From Nocardiopsis alba DSM 43377 (GTDB lineage Bacteria; Actinomycetota; Actinomycetes; Streptosporangiales; Streptosporangiaceae), in contig NZ_ANAC01000034.1 in assembly GCF_000341225.1 (NCBI RefSeq), positions 1 through 38,919 on the forward strand: a stretch of DNA of 38,919 nucleotides, in the 5' to 3' direction. Position 1 is the stretch's first letter, and each line of letters begins with the position of its first letter. Below the pieces are notes generated by a model that was not told the origin of the DNA, searched no databases, and saw only the letters and a list, made by a program, of their open reading frames with translations. A program made the position numbers and the translations under genes. Below are positions 16,574 through 24,845 of this stretch, one piece after another.

Positions 16574-17530
16574 ACTTTCAGAGGTGTGGTGGGGTGTCGA
16601 GCCCTTGCCCGCGCCGAGGCGTCGAACGTTCCGGTAGCGCAGTGGCGCCTCGCCATGGGCGCGTCGGAACGCGTGGGAGAAGGCGAAGGGGGATCCGTAC
16701 CCCACCCGGGAGGAGACCTCCTCCACCGACAGATCGGTGTCGCGCAACAACCCCCGGGCGGTGTTCATCCGCCACCAGGTCACGTAGCGCATCGGGGACA
16801 GGCCGGTCAGGGCGGAGAAACGGCGGGCGAAGGTCGCGCGCGACATGCGCGCCTCCTCCGCGAGGGAGGCCACCGTCCACGGGGCGGCCGGGTCCCGGTG
16901 CAGCGCGGCCAGGGCGGAGGCCGTGCCCGGATCGGCCAACGCCCGGGCCCACCCTCCGGTGCCGTGGCCCGGGCGCGGATCCAGGCAGGCGCGCAGGACG
17001 TACAGCAGCAACGTGTCCAGGAGGAGGGGGAGGAGGGCGTCCGACCCCGGTCGGTCGACGACGGTCTCCTCGTCCAGATCCTTCAGGACGCGCGCGATCG
17101 CCGGGCCGCCGTCCCGGACGTGGATCTGTGCGGGGAGGGCGGTGAGCAGCGGATGCGAGCGTTCACGGTCCAGTCGGTACCCGCCGGCGACGAACACCGT
17201 GGGCGGGTGAGGGCCGGGTTCGCCGTAGACGTACCAGCGGAAGCCGCCCTCGCCCGGCCTGGCCTCCTCCAGGGTCGACTCCGGCTCGAGTGGCCCGTCG
17301 CTCAACCCGTAGCCATCGCCGTGCGGGGAGAAGACGATGTCGCCGGGCCCCAAGGAGAGGGGCTCCCCTTCGTCCGGGAACAGACGACAGGTGCCGCTCA
17401 GGACGGCCATGAAGCCCGCCACACCGGGATCTCCGGGGAGATACCACCCCCAGGGGCCGTGCGCCTCGATCCGGGCCGAGCCCGGGGTCCCCGCGCGCAT
17501 GGAGGTGGCCACGTCGCTCAACAGATCCAT
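16565..17530 (-). CDS. AraC family transcriptional regulator with cupin-type sensor domain
   Basis: A 321-residue protein. The N-terminal half is a cupin-like ligand domain (GWYLPGDPGVAGFMAVLSGTC, LSLGPGDIVFSPHGDGYGLSD), as in the AraC cupin_6 group. The C-terminal 100 residues hold two helix-turn-helices: WTVASLAEEARMSRATFARRF and RDTDLSVEEVSSRVGYGSPF, with AFSHAFRRAHGEAPLRYR at the end. The ATG is at 17530. It is divergent from the GH78-like glycosidase gene with only 90 bases between the starts, so it probably controls that gene in response to a sugar or related ligand. The inducer is not known. Confidence 0.92.
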   Translation of the reverse strand: MDLLSDVATSMRAGTPGSARIEAHGPWGWYLPGDPGVAGFMAVLSGTCRLFPDEGEPLSLGPGDIVFSPHGDGYGLSDGPLEPESTLEEARPGEGGFRWYVYGEPGPHPPTVFVAGGYRLDRERSHPLLTALPAQIHVRDGGPAIARVLKDLDEETVVDRPGSDALLPLLLDTLLLYVLRACLDPRPGHGTGGWARALADPGTASALAALHRDPAAPWTVASLAEEARMSRATFARRFSALTGLSPMRYVTWWRMNTARGLLRDTDLSVEEVSSRVGYGSPFAFSHAFRRAHGEAPLRYRNVRRLGAGKGSTPHHTSESSL

Positions 17531-17620
17531 GGCGAAAGTCTAGATCGGTGAGCGTCTCACGAAGGAAGAACGGACTCAGGATCATGGATCGTCTCAGTGG
17601 AGCTTTCTAGTGTCGAACCC

Positions 17621-19759
17621 ATGAACAGAGCAGAAGAGGACGGGAAGATCGACGCCGAGGAACTCTCACGGACGCCTCTGCCCGAGGATCCCTCCTGGCG
17701 CGACCTCGTGGTCCTACCGGACACCCCGCTCCTCGGTCCCGCCCACGTCACCGTCGAAAGGGACCCCGCGGGAGCCCCCGACCCCGAGCGGCTTCTCGTC
17801 GAAGGGGGAGAGCCCCTGGTTCTGCGTACCGCGGAGCGCCACGGCACCTCGGTGATCGTCGACCTGGGGCTGCTCGCCATGGGACGCCTGGAAGTGGTGG
17901 TCGAACGGATCGCCGGAGCCCCGCTGAGGGTGGCCCACGCCCAGTTCCGCGATCGACTCTCCCCTGAAGGCGACGGGATCGCCGCCTTCTTCGGAACCGA
18001 CGCGGCCCCTTGGTCGCGGGTGGACCTCTTCGCTCCCAGGGAAGGGCGCGCCACCCTCGTCGCCGACGGCAAGCGCGAGTCGCGCTATCTGCTCCTGACC
18101 CTGGACGGTCCGGGCGAGGCCGTGATCGACCACGTCCGGATATGCTCCACGGTCTACCCGGTCGCCCGCGACGGGCACTTCCTCTCCGACGACGCGCTGG
18201 TGAACCTGGCCTGGCACGGTGGCGCCCACACCGGCGACCTGGCCTCTGTCAGTGAGGACAGCGATCTGCCCGGAGCACCCGAGGGGCCGAGCCCCTGGAT
18301 GCTCACCACCCCCTTCGACCGGGTCATCTTCATGGGCGATCTGCACATGCAGGCGTTGGCCGGCTACCGGCAGAGCAGCGACTACGGGTGGCTGGTGCGC
18401 GAGTCGCTACGCCGTTTCGGCTGGATCCAGAACCCCGATGGTTCCCTTCCCGCGGCCGCCTCCCACCTGGTCCACGGCGACCCCGAACACCCCGATGATC
18501 CGGGCCCGGCCGACGGGTGGCGGGTCCCGGAGAACGGCCCCGACCCCGACCTGGCCCTGAGACGTGTGGGACCGGACGTCTCCCTGTTCCACGACGTGAG
18601 CATTCACGGCTTCACCGTCTTCTGGATCGCCGCCCTCGCCGACCACCACCTCCACACCGGCGACACCGGATTCGCGCGAGCGATGCTCCCCGTGGCCCGT
18701 CGGGCGATCGCCTTCCTGGAGAGTCGGACCGACGCCGACGGCCTGTTCCGTGAGGAGGAGGACCGGCGCACCGACCCGGAGGCGCCCTTGGCGATGGTCG
18801 CGAACTGGTCGCCCCTGGACCTGGCGTCCGGGGTCGACGCGCTCACCAACGCGGTCCTGTACGACGCGCTCAGAGGACTGGCCGCCTTGGAACGCGAGGT
18901 CGCCGACGACGTCGACGCCGCCCACCGTCTGGAGGAGCGGGCCGAACGTCTGCGGCGGGCCCTGGTGGACCGGCTCTGGGACGAGGAGGCCGGGGCCGTG
19001 ATCCTCAACTCCGACGATCCGTCGCGGGACCGCACCGGTGACGCCAACGCCGGAGCCCTCGTCTTCGGGATCCTGGACCCCGAACGGGCCCGGCGTGTGA
19101 TGCGCCACCTGGGGACCACGTTGGCCACGCCGTACGGAACCCGCTCCAGCGAGTTCGAGGACAACCCCTATCGGGCGTCGGACATCCAGGGCTACATCCA
19201 GGCCTTGGACGCGTTGGGACGTGTCCGGAACGGGGACGTCCAGGGCGCCCTGGACCTGATCCGGCGCTGGTGGGGCCACATGGTCGAGACCGGCCCGGGG
19301 ACCGGCTGGTTCTCCTGGGAGAACGACGGCACGCGTGAGCCCGGGGCCTTCGCGAGCACCCCGTGGACGACCCCCGTGCCCGCGCTGAGCGAGGGCGTGC
19401 TGGGGGTGCGCCCCACCGCTCCGGGCTACCGGCGATGGAGGGTGGCCCCGGGCCTCGCCGACCTGGGGTGGGCTCAGGGACGGGTGCCGACGCCGGACGG
19501 GGGACTGGCGGTCCGCTGGGTGCGAGACCGGGAGGCCGGGACCTTCGTCCTCACCGTGGAGCCCTCGGGCGGAGCGGGCGAGGTGCTGGTGCCCCTGGAC
19601 GGGGAACGACGACGTGTCGCGGTGGACGGGGTGCTCCGTTGGGACGGTGACCGTCCGGTGAACACGTCGGCTGAGCGGGGGAGCGAACCCCGCCTGGAGG
19701 GGGAAGGTCTCCTCTTCCCCGGGGTCGAGGGCCCGCACACCTTCGCCTGGGGACCCTGA
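17621..19759 (+). CDS. Alpha-L-rhamnosidase-like (GH78-type) six-hairpin glycosidase, divergent
   Basis: About 712 residues, cytoplasmic by lack of signal. The N-terminal part is beta-sandwich like (VIVDLGLLAMGRLEVVVE). The middle is the (alpha/alpha)6 barrel (DVSIHGFTVFWIAALADHH, NWSPLDLASGVDALTNAVLY). The C-terminus matches the Bac_rhamnosid_C domain (GVLGVRPTAPGYRRWRVAPG, then LGWAQGRVPTPDGG). The usual GH78 catalytic box (CPQRERLGWTGD) is changed here to TPFDRVIFMGD, so the Arg-Glu pair is lost; substrate and even activity are open. Start is the ATG at 17621; an in-frame GTG at 17597 is possible and neither has a good ribosome site. Divergent from the AraC gene, which may control it. A hairpin follows. 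Confidence 0.8.
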   Translation: MNRAEEDGKIDAEELSRTPLPEDPSWRDLVVLPDTPLLGPAHVTVERDPAGAPDPERLLVEGGEPLVLRTAERHGTSVIVDLGLLAMGRLEVVVERIAGAPLRVAHAQFRDRLSPEGDGIAAFFGTDAAPWSRVDLFAPREGRATLVADGKRESRYLLLTLDGPGEAVIDHVRICSTVYPVARDGHFLSDDALVNLAWHGGAHTGDLASVSEDSDLPGAPEGPSPWMLTTPFDRVIFMGDLHMQALAGYRQSSDYGWLVRESLRRFGWIQNPDGSLPAAASHLVHGDPEHPDDPGPADGWRVPENGPDPDLALRRVGPDVSLFHDVSIHGFTVFWIAALADHHLHTGDTGFARAMLPVARRAIAFLESRTDADGLFREEEDRRTDPEAPLAMVANWSPLDLASGVDALTNAVLYDALRGLAALEREVADDVDAAHRLEERAERLRRALVDRLWDEEAGAVILNSDDPSRDRTGDANAGALVFGILDPERARRVMRHLGTTLATPYGTRSSEFEDNPYRASDIQGYIQALDALGRVRNGDVQGALDLIRRWWGHMVETGPGTGWFSWENDGTREPGAFASTPWTTPVPALSEGVLGVRPTAPGYRRWRVAPGLADLGWAQGRVPTPDGGLAVRWVRDREAGTFVLTVEPSGGAGEVLVPLDGERRRVAVDGVLRWDGDRPVNTSAERGSEPRLEGEGLLFPGVEGPHTFAWGP

Positions 19760-19763
19760 CCCT

Positions 19764-19803
19764 CCGGCGCCCCGGGCGGCGACGTTCGCCCGGGGCACGC
19801 CGG
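19764..19803. terminator. Bidirectional hairpin between glycosidase and MFS genes
   Basis: CCCCGGGCG pairs with CGCCCGGGG around an 8-base loop, extended by CCGGCG/CGCCGG with a small bulge. It fills the 45-base gap between the two convergent stops. Confidence 0.7.
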
Positions 19804-19804
19804 G

Positions 19805-21049
19805 TCAGGGGGAGCGCGGGGTGCGGAAGTCGCGGGCGCCCGGGGCGAGGGCGGCCAACGCCGGGGCGAGCACGCACAGGAGGGCGCACGCCAGAAGGAC
19901 CGCCTCGAAGCCGAAGGCCTGGGCCGCCGGGGCGATGAGGGCCAGGCCCACCGGGGCGAACCCGTAGGCGAACAGGAAGTCCAGGGCCGACACCCGCGCC
20001 AGCTTGTCGGGGGCGACCTCGCGCTGGGCGGCGGTGAACCAGGGGACGTTGAACAGCTCCACGCCCAGCCCCACCACGGCGTAGGCGGCGAACACGACCA
20101 CGGCGCCGACCGGGAAGGCCAGGCTCAGCGGGGCCAGGGCGTACAGGCCCAGGCCGAACAGCGCCCAGAGGCCCTGGGCCCGGGGACGCCAGCGGGACAT
20201 GAGGAGGGCGCCCACCAGGGCGCCGGCGGTGTAGGCGGTCAGCGCTCCGGCGAGGACCGCCTCGGTGCCGTAGTGGTCGCGGCCGGCCAGGGGGAGCAGC
20301 ACGTTGGTGGCCGAGTAGCCGAGGGCGATCACCGTGGTCAGGGCGGCCAGCCCGGACAGGAACCAGGGGTGGCGTCGTGCCTCGGTGAGCCCTTCGAGGA
20401 ACTCCACGTGGAAGGGGCGGCGCTCCGGTCGTTCCTCGGTGGCGAGGGTTCCGCCTCGGGGCAGGAGGGCGGCGGCGAGCCAGAGGACCATGGTGGCCAT
20501 GAGGAGGGTGCCGGGGCCGGTGACGGTGGCGGCCAACGCGGTCAGGCCCGGGGCGAGCAGGGTCACCCCGCGTACCGAGAAGGTCAGGGCGGCGTTGGCC
20601 TGCTGACGTTCCTCGAGGGGGACCACCTCGGCGGTCAGCGCCTGGAAGGCGGGGCGGCAGGCCCCCTGGCCCACGCCGACGACGGTGGCGGCCAGGGTCA
20701 TCAGGGCGGTGGAGGTGTCCAGGCCCAGGGCCAGGACGGGGGTGGCCGCGGCGGCGGTGAGCCCGGCGACCAGGACCACGGCGCGGCGGGGGTGCCGGTC
20801 GGCGAGCACCCCGCCCAGGGGGACGGCGACCAGGAACCCGGCGGTGCGTCCGGCCAGGACCAGTCCGAGGGCGACGGCGCTCAGGGAGCCGTGCAGGACG
20901 GCCAGGCCGAGGATGAACGGCATCGCCCAGGTGGCCAGCCCCGACGCGGTGGTCGCGCACCACAGGCGGACGAAGTCCGGGCGCCGGAGCGGGGTGGAGC
21001 GCCGGGCGTCGGTCGTGGGCGGTGTCGTCGAGGGCACGGGAGCTCTCAT
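19805..21049 (-). CDS. MFS efflux transporter (EntS-like), probable zincophore exporter
   Basis: A 414-residue, 12-segment MFS protein. The loop 2-3 motif A is clear (GVLADRHPRRAVV), with RTAGFLVAVPLGG before it. The overall pattern is that of the MFS_3/EntS branch, whose members export siderophores and drugs. I chose the ATG at 21049 (GGAG in front) rather than the frame start at 21100, since residues MIIIFTRV are read from the Zur-type box itself. That box lies 36 bases upstream. The gene is divergent from the four-gene metabolite operon, which has its own Zur-type box. Export of that operon's product is the natural inference. Drug export is an alternative. Confidence 0.88.
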   Translation of the reverse strand: MRAPVPSTTPPTTDARRSTPLRRPDFVRLWCATTASGLATWAMPFILGLAVLHGSLSAVALGLVLAGRTAGFLVAVPLGGVLADRHPRRAVVLVAGLTAAAATPVLALGLDTSTALMTLAATVVGVGQGACRPAFQALTAEVVPLEERQQANAALTFSVRGVTLLAPGLTALAATVTGPGTLLMATMVLWLAAALLPRGGTLATEERPERRPFHVEFLEGLTEARRHPWFLSGLAALTTVIALGYSATNVLLPLAGRDHYGTEAVLAGALTAYTAGALVGALLMSRWRPRAQGLWALFGLGLYALAPLSLAFPVGAVVVFAAYAVVGLGVELFNVPWFTAAQREVAPDKLARVSALDFLFAYGFAPVGLALIAPAAQAFGFEAVLLACALLCVLAPALAALAPGARDFRTPRSP

Positions 21050-21084
21050 CTCCGATCGTTCGAGGTGGGTCGGGGCCACTCTAG

Positions 21085-21099
21085 TGAAAATGATTATCA
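21085..21099. promoter_or_regulatory. Zur-type box for the MFS exporter gene
   Basis: TGAAAATGATTATCA is a 7-1-7 palindrome (6 of 7 pairs), flanked by G and C that extend it to 8-1-8. It is close to the canonical Zur consensus TGAAAATnATTTTCA, and also resembles Fur boxes. It lies 36-50 bases upstream of the MFS start. Confidence 0.8.
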
Positions 21100-21233
21100 C
21101 TCGCTACCGGGATCGCCGAACCCGACCTGGGGTGGGTGGGAGGCCCTGGTGTGCAGGGGTTGGCGTGTCCGTGGAGGGGGGACGACACGTGGGGGTGTGC
21201 CGGAATCGTCGGGATTCGTGAGATGAATCGGGG

Positions 21234-21262
21234 GTGACAACGGTTTTCATTTTTACTATAGT
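21234..21262 (+). promoter_or_regulatory. Zur-type box overlapping the promoter of the metabolite operon
   Basis: TGACAACGGTTTTCA (21235-21249) is a 7-1-7 palindrome (6 of 7 pairs). It overlaps a good promoter: GTGACA (21234-21239), 17 bases, TATAGT (21257-21262). Repressor binding would block the -35. The predicted transcript has about 80 untranslated bases before the GTG at 21348. Confidence 0.75.
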
Positions 21263-21347
21263 CACCGCTCAAACACGCGTCGCCACGTTCTCCCTCACCA
21301 CACCACCCACACCCCCGAAGCCCCCCCGCCATCGGAAAGGACCCCCT

Positions 21348-22070
21348 GTGACACCCCTTCTGATCGATCAACTCCCCCCGCCCCTGCCCGCGGAACGGAT
21401 CATCGAACTCAACCGCCCCAAGACCGACCTCCACACCCTGCGTCACTACTCCTGGAACGGATGGGACTTCGAGGTCCCGCCGGGCGTCTTCGTCCCCGGG
21501 GAGACCAGCCGGATGATCCACCGACGCCTCCTCGACGACGAGATCGACGTGCGCGGACGTTCCTACGCCGCGATGGGCGTCGGCCTCGGCGTGGAGGCGA
21601 TCGTGGCCGGCCTGCGCGGCGCGTCCCACGTGTACGCCCTCGACGTCCACCCCGCGAGCGTCGAGGCCACCGAGGCCGGCTACCGACGCATCGTCGGCGA
21701 CGACGGCCCCGGGACCCTCCACCTCGGCGTCGGAAACCTCTTCGACCCCCTGCCCGACGGCACACGCCTGGACGTGATCACCTTCAACCCTCCGGCCGTC
21801 AGCCGACCGGTGAGCGAGGACCCCGACGTGGTCCGCAACGTCTGCGCGGGCGCCGCCGTCACCGACGCCTTCTTCAGCGAGATCGCCGAACGCGACCTGC
21901 TCGCCCCCGGAGGCGAGGTCCACCTCATCGTCTCCAACACCGCCGACCTGCGGCACATCATCGGCCACGCCGTCGACGAGGGCTTCACCGCGCACGTCCA
22001 CCACCGGCACGACTGGAACGACGGCGTCCTGACCTACCTCTTCCGCCTCACGAGGGAGGACGCCCGATGA
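21348..22070 (+). CDS. SAM-dependent methyltransferase, first gene of Zur-type operon
   Basis: A 240-residue class I methyltransferase. The motif I region is MGVGLGVEAIVAGLRG (about residues 76-91), the acidic motif II is YALDVHPASVE, and motif IV is ITFNPPA (about 145-150). The NPP motif is typical of enzymes that methylate planar nitrogens or amide groups, such as HemK/RsmC relatives. I chose the GTG at 21348 with GGAAAGG in front; the frame is open to 21234 but that stretch is promoter. The stop overlaps the next start (ATGA), so translation is coupled. Inferred role: N-methylation or similar tailoring of the operon's product. It could also act on a protein or RNA. Confidence 0.82.
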   Translation: MTPLLIDQLPPPLPAERIIELNRPKTDLHTLRHYSWNGWDFEVPPGVFVPGETSRMIHRRLLDDEIDVRGRSYAAMGVGLGVEAIVAGLRGASHVYALDVHPASVEATEAGYRRIVGDDGPGTLHLGVGNLFDPLPDGTRLDVITFNPPAVSRPVSEDPDVVRNVCAGAAVTDAFFSEIAERDLLAPGGEVHLIVSNTADLRHIIGHAVDEGFTAHVHHRHDWNDGVLTYLFRLTREDAR

Positions 22071-22843
22071 GAGACCTCGACACCCTGTTCCGGACCGTGC
22101 TCGACACCCCGGACCTTCCCATCGCCACCAGCGTCTTCTGGGTCCAGCACGGCACGCGTCTGGCCGGCGGCGACGTCACCTACCTCAACCGCTACGTCCT
22201 CGTCCGCATCGGCAGGGCCTTCGGCGCCTGCGCCTTCGAAGAGGGCGCCCTGGATCCCGACGTGTGCGCCGCCTACTCCGGCCGCCCCCTCGCCGAACTG
22301 TTCGAAGGCCCCGCGCCCCTGCGCCTGGCCGCCCTGGACGCCTACCTCGCGCAGAAGGAGCCCCACTCCCAGGACCCCCGGGCCGAGGCCGTCCCCCTCC
22401 CGTTCGGGACCCCCGAGGAACGGGCCGTGGCCCGGGACCGGGCGGTCACCGGACTCCTTCCCGACCCCGAGGGCCGAAGGATCGCCCTCATCGGTGTCGT
22501 GAACCCGCTCGTCGCCGCCATCCGTGAACGCGGCGGCGAGTGTCTGCCCTGCGATCTCAACCTGCGTCGCACCCAGTGGGGCGACCCCGTCGAACCGGAC
22601 ATGGAGAAGGTCCTGTCCGAGGCCGACGCCGTCGTCGCCACCGGGATGACCCTGGGCAACGGCACCTTCGACCGGATCCTGGAAAGCTGCCGGGAGCGTG
22701 GGACACCCCTGGTGATCTACGCCCAGAGCGGTGCCGCCGTCGCCCGACGGTTCCTGGGGTCCGGTGTCACGGCGCTGTCGGCGGAACCCTTCCCGTTCTC
22801 CCAGTTCAGCGCGGAACCGACCCTGCTCTATCGATATCGCTAG
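22067..22843 (+). CDS. DUF4213/DUF364-like Rossmann protein ('putative heavy-metal chelation')
   Basis: A 258-residue protein. Residues about 1-75 fit the enolase-N-like DUF4213 domain (SVFWVQHGTRLAG, VLVRIGRAFGACAFEEG). Residues about 125-258 fit the DUF364 Rossmann-like domain: RRIALIGVVNPLVAAIRERG, LSEADAVVATGMTLGNGTFD (the family's ATG..L.NGT signature, residues 191-200), PLVIYAQSGAA. The one structural study of the family proposed a metal-chelation role; no reaction is established. The start overlaps the methyltransferase stop by 4 bases, and the kinase gene starts 11 bases after its stop. Inferred role: a step in making or handling the zinc-binding product. Confidence 0.75.
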   Translation: MRDLDTLFRTVLDTPDLPIATSVFWVQHGTRLAGGDVTYLNRYVLVRIGRAFGACAFEEGALDPDVCAAYSGRPLAELFEGPAPLRLAALDAYLAQKEPHSQDPRAEAVPLPFGTPEERAVARDRAVTGLLPDPEGRRIALIGVVNPLVAAIRERGGECLPCDLNLRRTQWGDPVEPDMEKVLSEADAVVATGMTLGNGTFDRILESCRERGTPLVIYAQSGAAVARRFLGSGVTALSAEPFPFSQFSAEPTLLYRYR

Positions 22844-22854
22844 GAGGCCGAGGC

Positions 22855-23826
22855 GTGACCCTCGGAACCGGACAGGCCACCTGCCACCACGGTGAGGTAC
22901 TCCAGGGAGTCTTCCTGGACGGGCGGGGACGACCCACCCGCGGCCTGGTCACCCTGCCCATGGCCGAACCCGCCACCCGCGCGGTGTTCACCCCCTTCTC
23001 CGTCGGCGCGCCCACGGGCGTGACCGTGGATCCACCGGATCGGACCAAGGCGGCCCGCGCCGCCGAACTGGCCGTCGCCGAATGCGCGCGACGTGCCGGG
23101 GTCCGGCCGGTCGGCGGTCACCTGAGCGTACGAGGGGGCGCGACGCCCGGTCTGGGAATGGGCTCCTCGACCGGTGACGTGACCGCCGCCGTGCGCGCGG
23201 TGGCCGCGGGTCTGGGCGTCCGACTTCCCGTGGAGGTCGTGGCGAGGGTGGCGGTGGCGGCCGAGGGCGCCAGCGACCCGGTCATGTTCGGTGAACGGCC
23301 CCTGCTGTTCGCCCAGCGGGAGGGGCGGGTCCTGGAGGACCTCGGGGCCGCCCTGCCCGAACTGGTCGTGGTGGGCTGCCTGACCGGTGACGGTCGTCCC
23401 GTCGACACCCTCGCCCTTCCGGGAGAGGTACGACCGAACGACGTCGCCGTCTACGAGCGGTTGCGCTTCGCCCTGCGGGTCGCGATCACCGATCGCGACG
23501 CCGCCGGGGTGGGTCACGTGTGTACGGAGAGCGCCATCCTCAACCAACGGATCCTGCCCAAGACCGAGCTCGGCTCCCTGCGCGGGATCGCCCGGGCCTG
23601 CGGCGCGGTGGGTATTCAGGTGGCGCACAGCGGCAACGTCGCCGGTGTGCTCTTCGACGCGACCGACCCCGATCTACGACCCCGCGTCGACGCGGCGGTC
23701 GACCGACTCGGGCGGGAGGGACTCACCCCGACCCGGGTCTTCTCCACCTCTTCGAGGAACACCCTGAACCCAGGGGAGCGATCTTGGACGACCACGTATC
23801 CGAAGCCATCGCCAGACCTGATCTGA
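22855..23826 (+). CDS. PduX-like GHMP kinase (small-molecule Ser/Thr kinase)
   Basis: A 323-residue GHMP-superfamily kinase. The start resembles PduX (GQATCHHGEVLQGVF). The ATP-binding loop is PGLGMGSSTGDVTAAVRA (about residues 98-115). A C-terminal GHMP segment follows (GAVGIQVAHSGNVAGVLFD). PduX phosphorylates free L-threonine; bacterial relatives may use L-serine. The GTG at 22855 has a perfect AGGAGG 7 bases upstream that overlaps the stop of the previous gene. Its last 43 bases overlap the PLP enzyme gene. Inferred role: making O-phospho-L-serine or O-phospho-L-threonine as the activated substrate for that enzyme. Confidence 0.82.
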   Translation: MTLGTGQATCHHGEVLQGVFLDGRGRPTRGLVTLPMAEPATRAVFTPFSVGAPTGVTVDPPDRTKAARAAELAVAECARRAGVRPVGGHLSVRGGATPGLGMGSSTGDVTAAVRAVAAGLGVRLPVEVVARVAVAAEGASDPVMFGERPLLFAQREGRVLEDLGAALPELVVVGCLTGDGRPVDTLALPGEVRPNDVAVYERLRFALRVAITDRDAAGVGHVCTESAILNQRILPKTELGSLRGIARACGAVGIQVAHSGNVAGVLFDATDPDLRPRVDAAVDRLGREGLTPTRVFSTSSRNTLNPGERSWTTTYPKPSPDLI

Positions 23827-24800
23827 TCGACCTGGGCGAGGGCCTGCTGTGCCTTCGCTTCGAGTCCATGAAGGTGGCGTCCGCCCTGGCGGCGGTACGC
23901 CACCTGCTCGACACCGGGGTGGTCCGCCCCGGTGACACCCTGCTGGACAGCTCCAGCGGTATCTACGCCTACGGGCTGGCCCTGGCCGCCCACAGATACG
24001 GTTTACGCTGCCACATCGTCGGTTCCACCACCATCGACCATCCCCTGCGGATCCAACTGGCCGTCCTCGGAGCGACCCTGGAGCGGATGCCTCCCTCTGA
24101 AGATCTGTCCCTGGACCAGAATCGTCGGGTCCACCGGATCAAGGAGGTGCTCCGGGAGAACCCGCACTTCCATTGGATGCGCCAATACCACGACGCCGTC
24201 CACGGACTCGGCTATCGGGCGGTCGCCGACCGGATCCTCAAGGAGGTGGGGACCGGGCCGCTGACCCTGGTGGGCGGGGTCGGGTCGGGCGCCTCCACGG
24301 GGGCGCTGGCGCGTTACGTTCGCGAAAGCCTCCCCGACACCCCGCTGGTGGGGGTCCAGCCCTTCGGCAGCGTCACCTTCGGTAGCGACGGCGTCGACGA
24401 TCCCCAGATCATCATCGCCGGTATCGGCAGCTCCATCCCCTTCGGCAACGTCGACCACACCCTCTACGACATCCTCCACTGGACCTCCTTCGACTCCGCG
24501 CTGGCGGGGAGCGTGGACCTGCTCCGTCGCCACGCGGTCTTCGCGGGGCTGTCCGCCGGGGCCGCCTACCTGGTGGCCCGCTGGGAGGCGGCGCGTACGG
24601 GCCGACGGGTGGTGTTCGTGGCGGCCGACACCGGGCACCGCTACGTGGACTCGGTCTTCGCCCACCACGAGAGCGCCCTTCCCATCGACGATCTGGCTCC
24701 GACGGCGATCGACGACCTGACGGGGTTGGCTCCGCCCTGGTGCCGGATGGAGTGGGGTCGTCGTCCCGCCCCCGAACAGGCCGTCCATCGTGCGGACTGA
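23784..24800 (+). CDS. Fold-type II PLP enzyme (cysteine synthase/SbnA-like)
   Basis: A 338-residue protein of the cysteine synthase superfamily. The likely Schiff-base lysine is K30 (LRFESMKVASALAAV). The substrate-binding loop is LLDSSSGIYAYGLALAAH (about 53-70) in place of the usual TSGNTGIALA. The PLP-phosphate loop is LVGGVGSGASTGAL (about 162-174), with FAGLSAGAAYLVA and VFVAADTGHRYVDSVF near the end. I chose the TTG at 23784 with GGGGAG 5 bases upstream; it overlaps the kinase gene by 43 bases in another frame. SbnA of staphyloferrin B synthesis uses O-phosphoserine to attach an amine at the beta carbon; the kinase-PLP pair suggests similar chemistry here. It could instead be a phospholyase. 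Last gene of the operon; a hairpin follows. Confidence 0.85.
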   Translation: MDDHVSEAIARPDLIDLGEGLLCLRFESMKVASALAAVRHLLDTGVVRPGDTLLDSSSGIYAYGLALAAHRYGLRCHIVGSTTIDHPLRIQLAVLGATLERMPPSEDLSLDQNRRVHRIKEVLRENPHFHWMRQYHDAVHGLGYRAVADRILKEVGTGPLTLVGGVGSGASTGALARYVRESLPDTPLVGVQPFGSVTFGSDGVDDPQIIIAGIGSSIPFGNVDHTLYDILHWTSFDSALAGSVDLLRRHAVFAGLSAGAAYLVARWEAARTGRRVVFVAADTGHRYVDSVFAHHESALPIDDLAPTAIDDLTGLAPPWCRMEWGRRPAPEQAVHRAD

Positions 24801-24845
24801 GTAGTCGCTAGGGGACGGAGGAAGCCCCACGTAGGTGGGGTGGTC

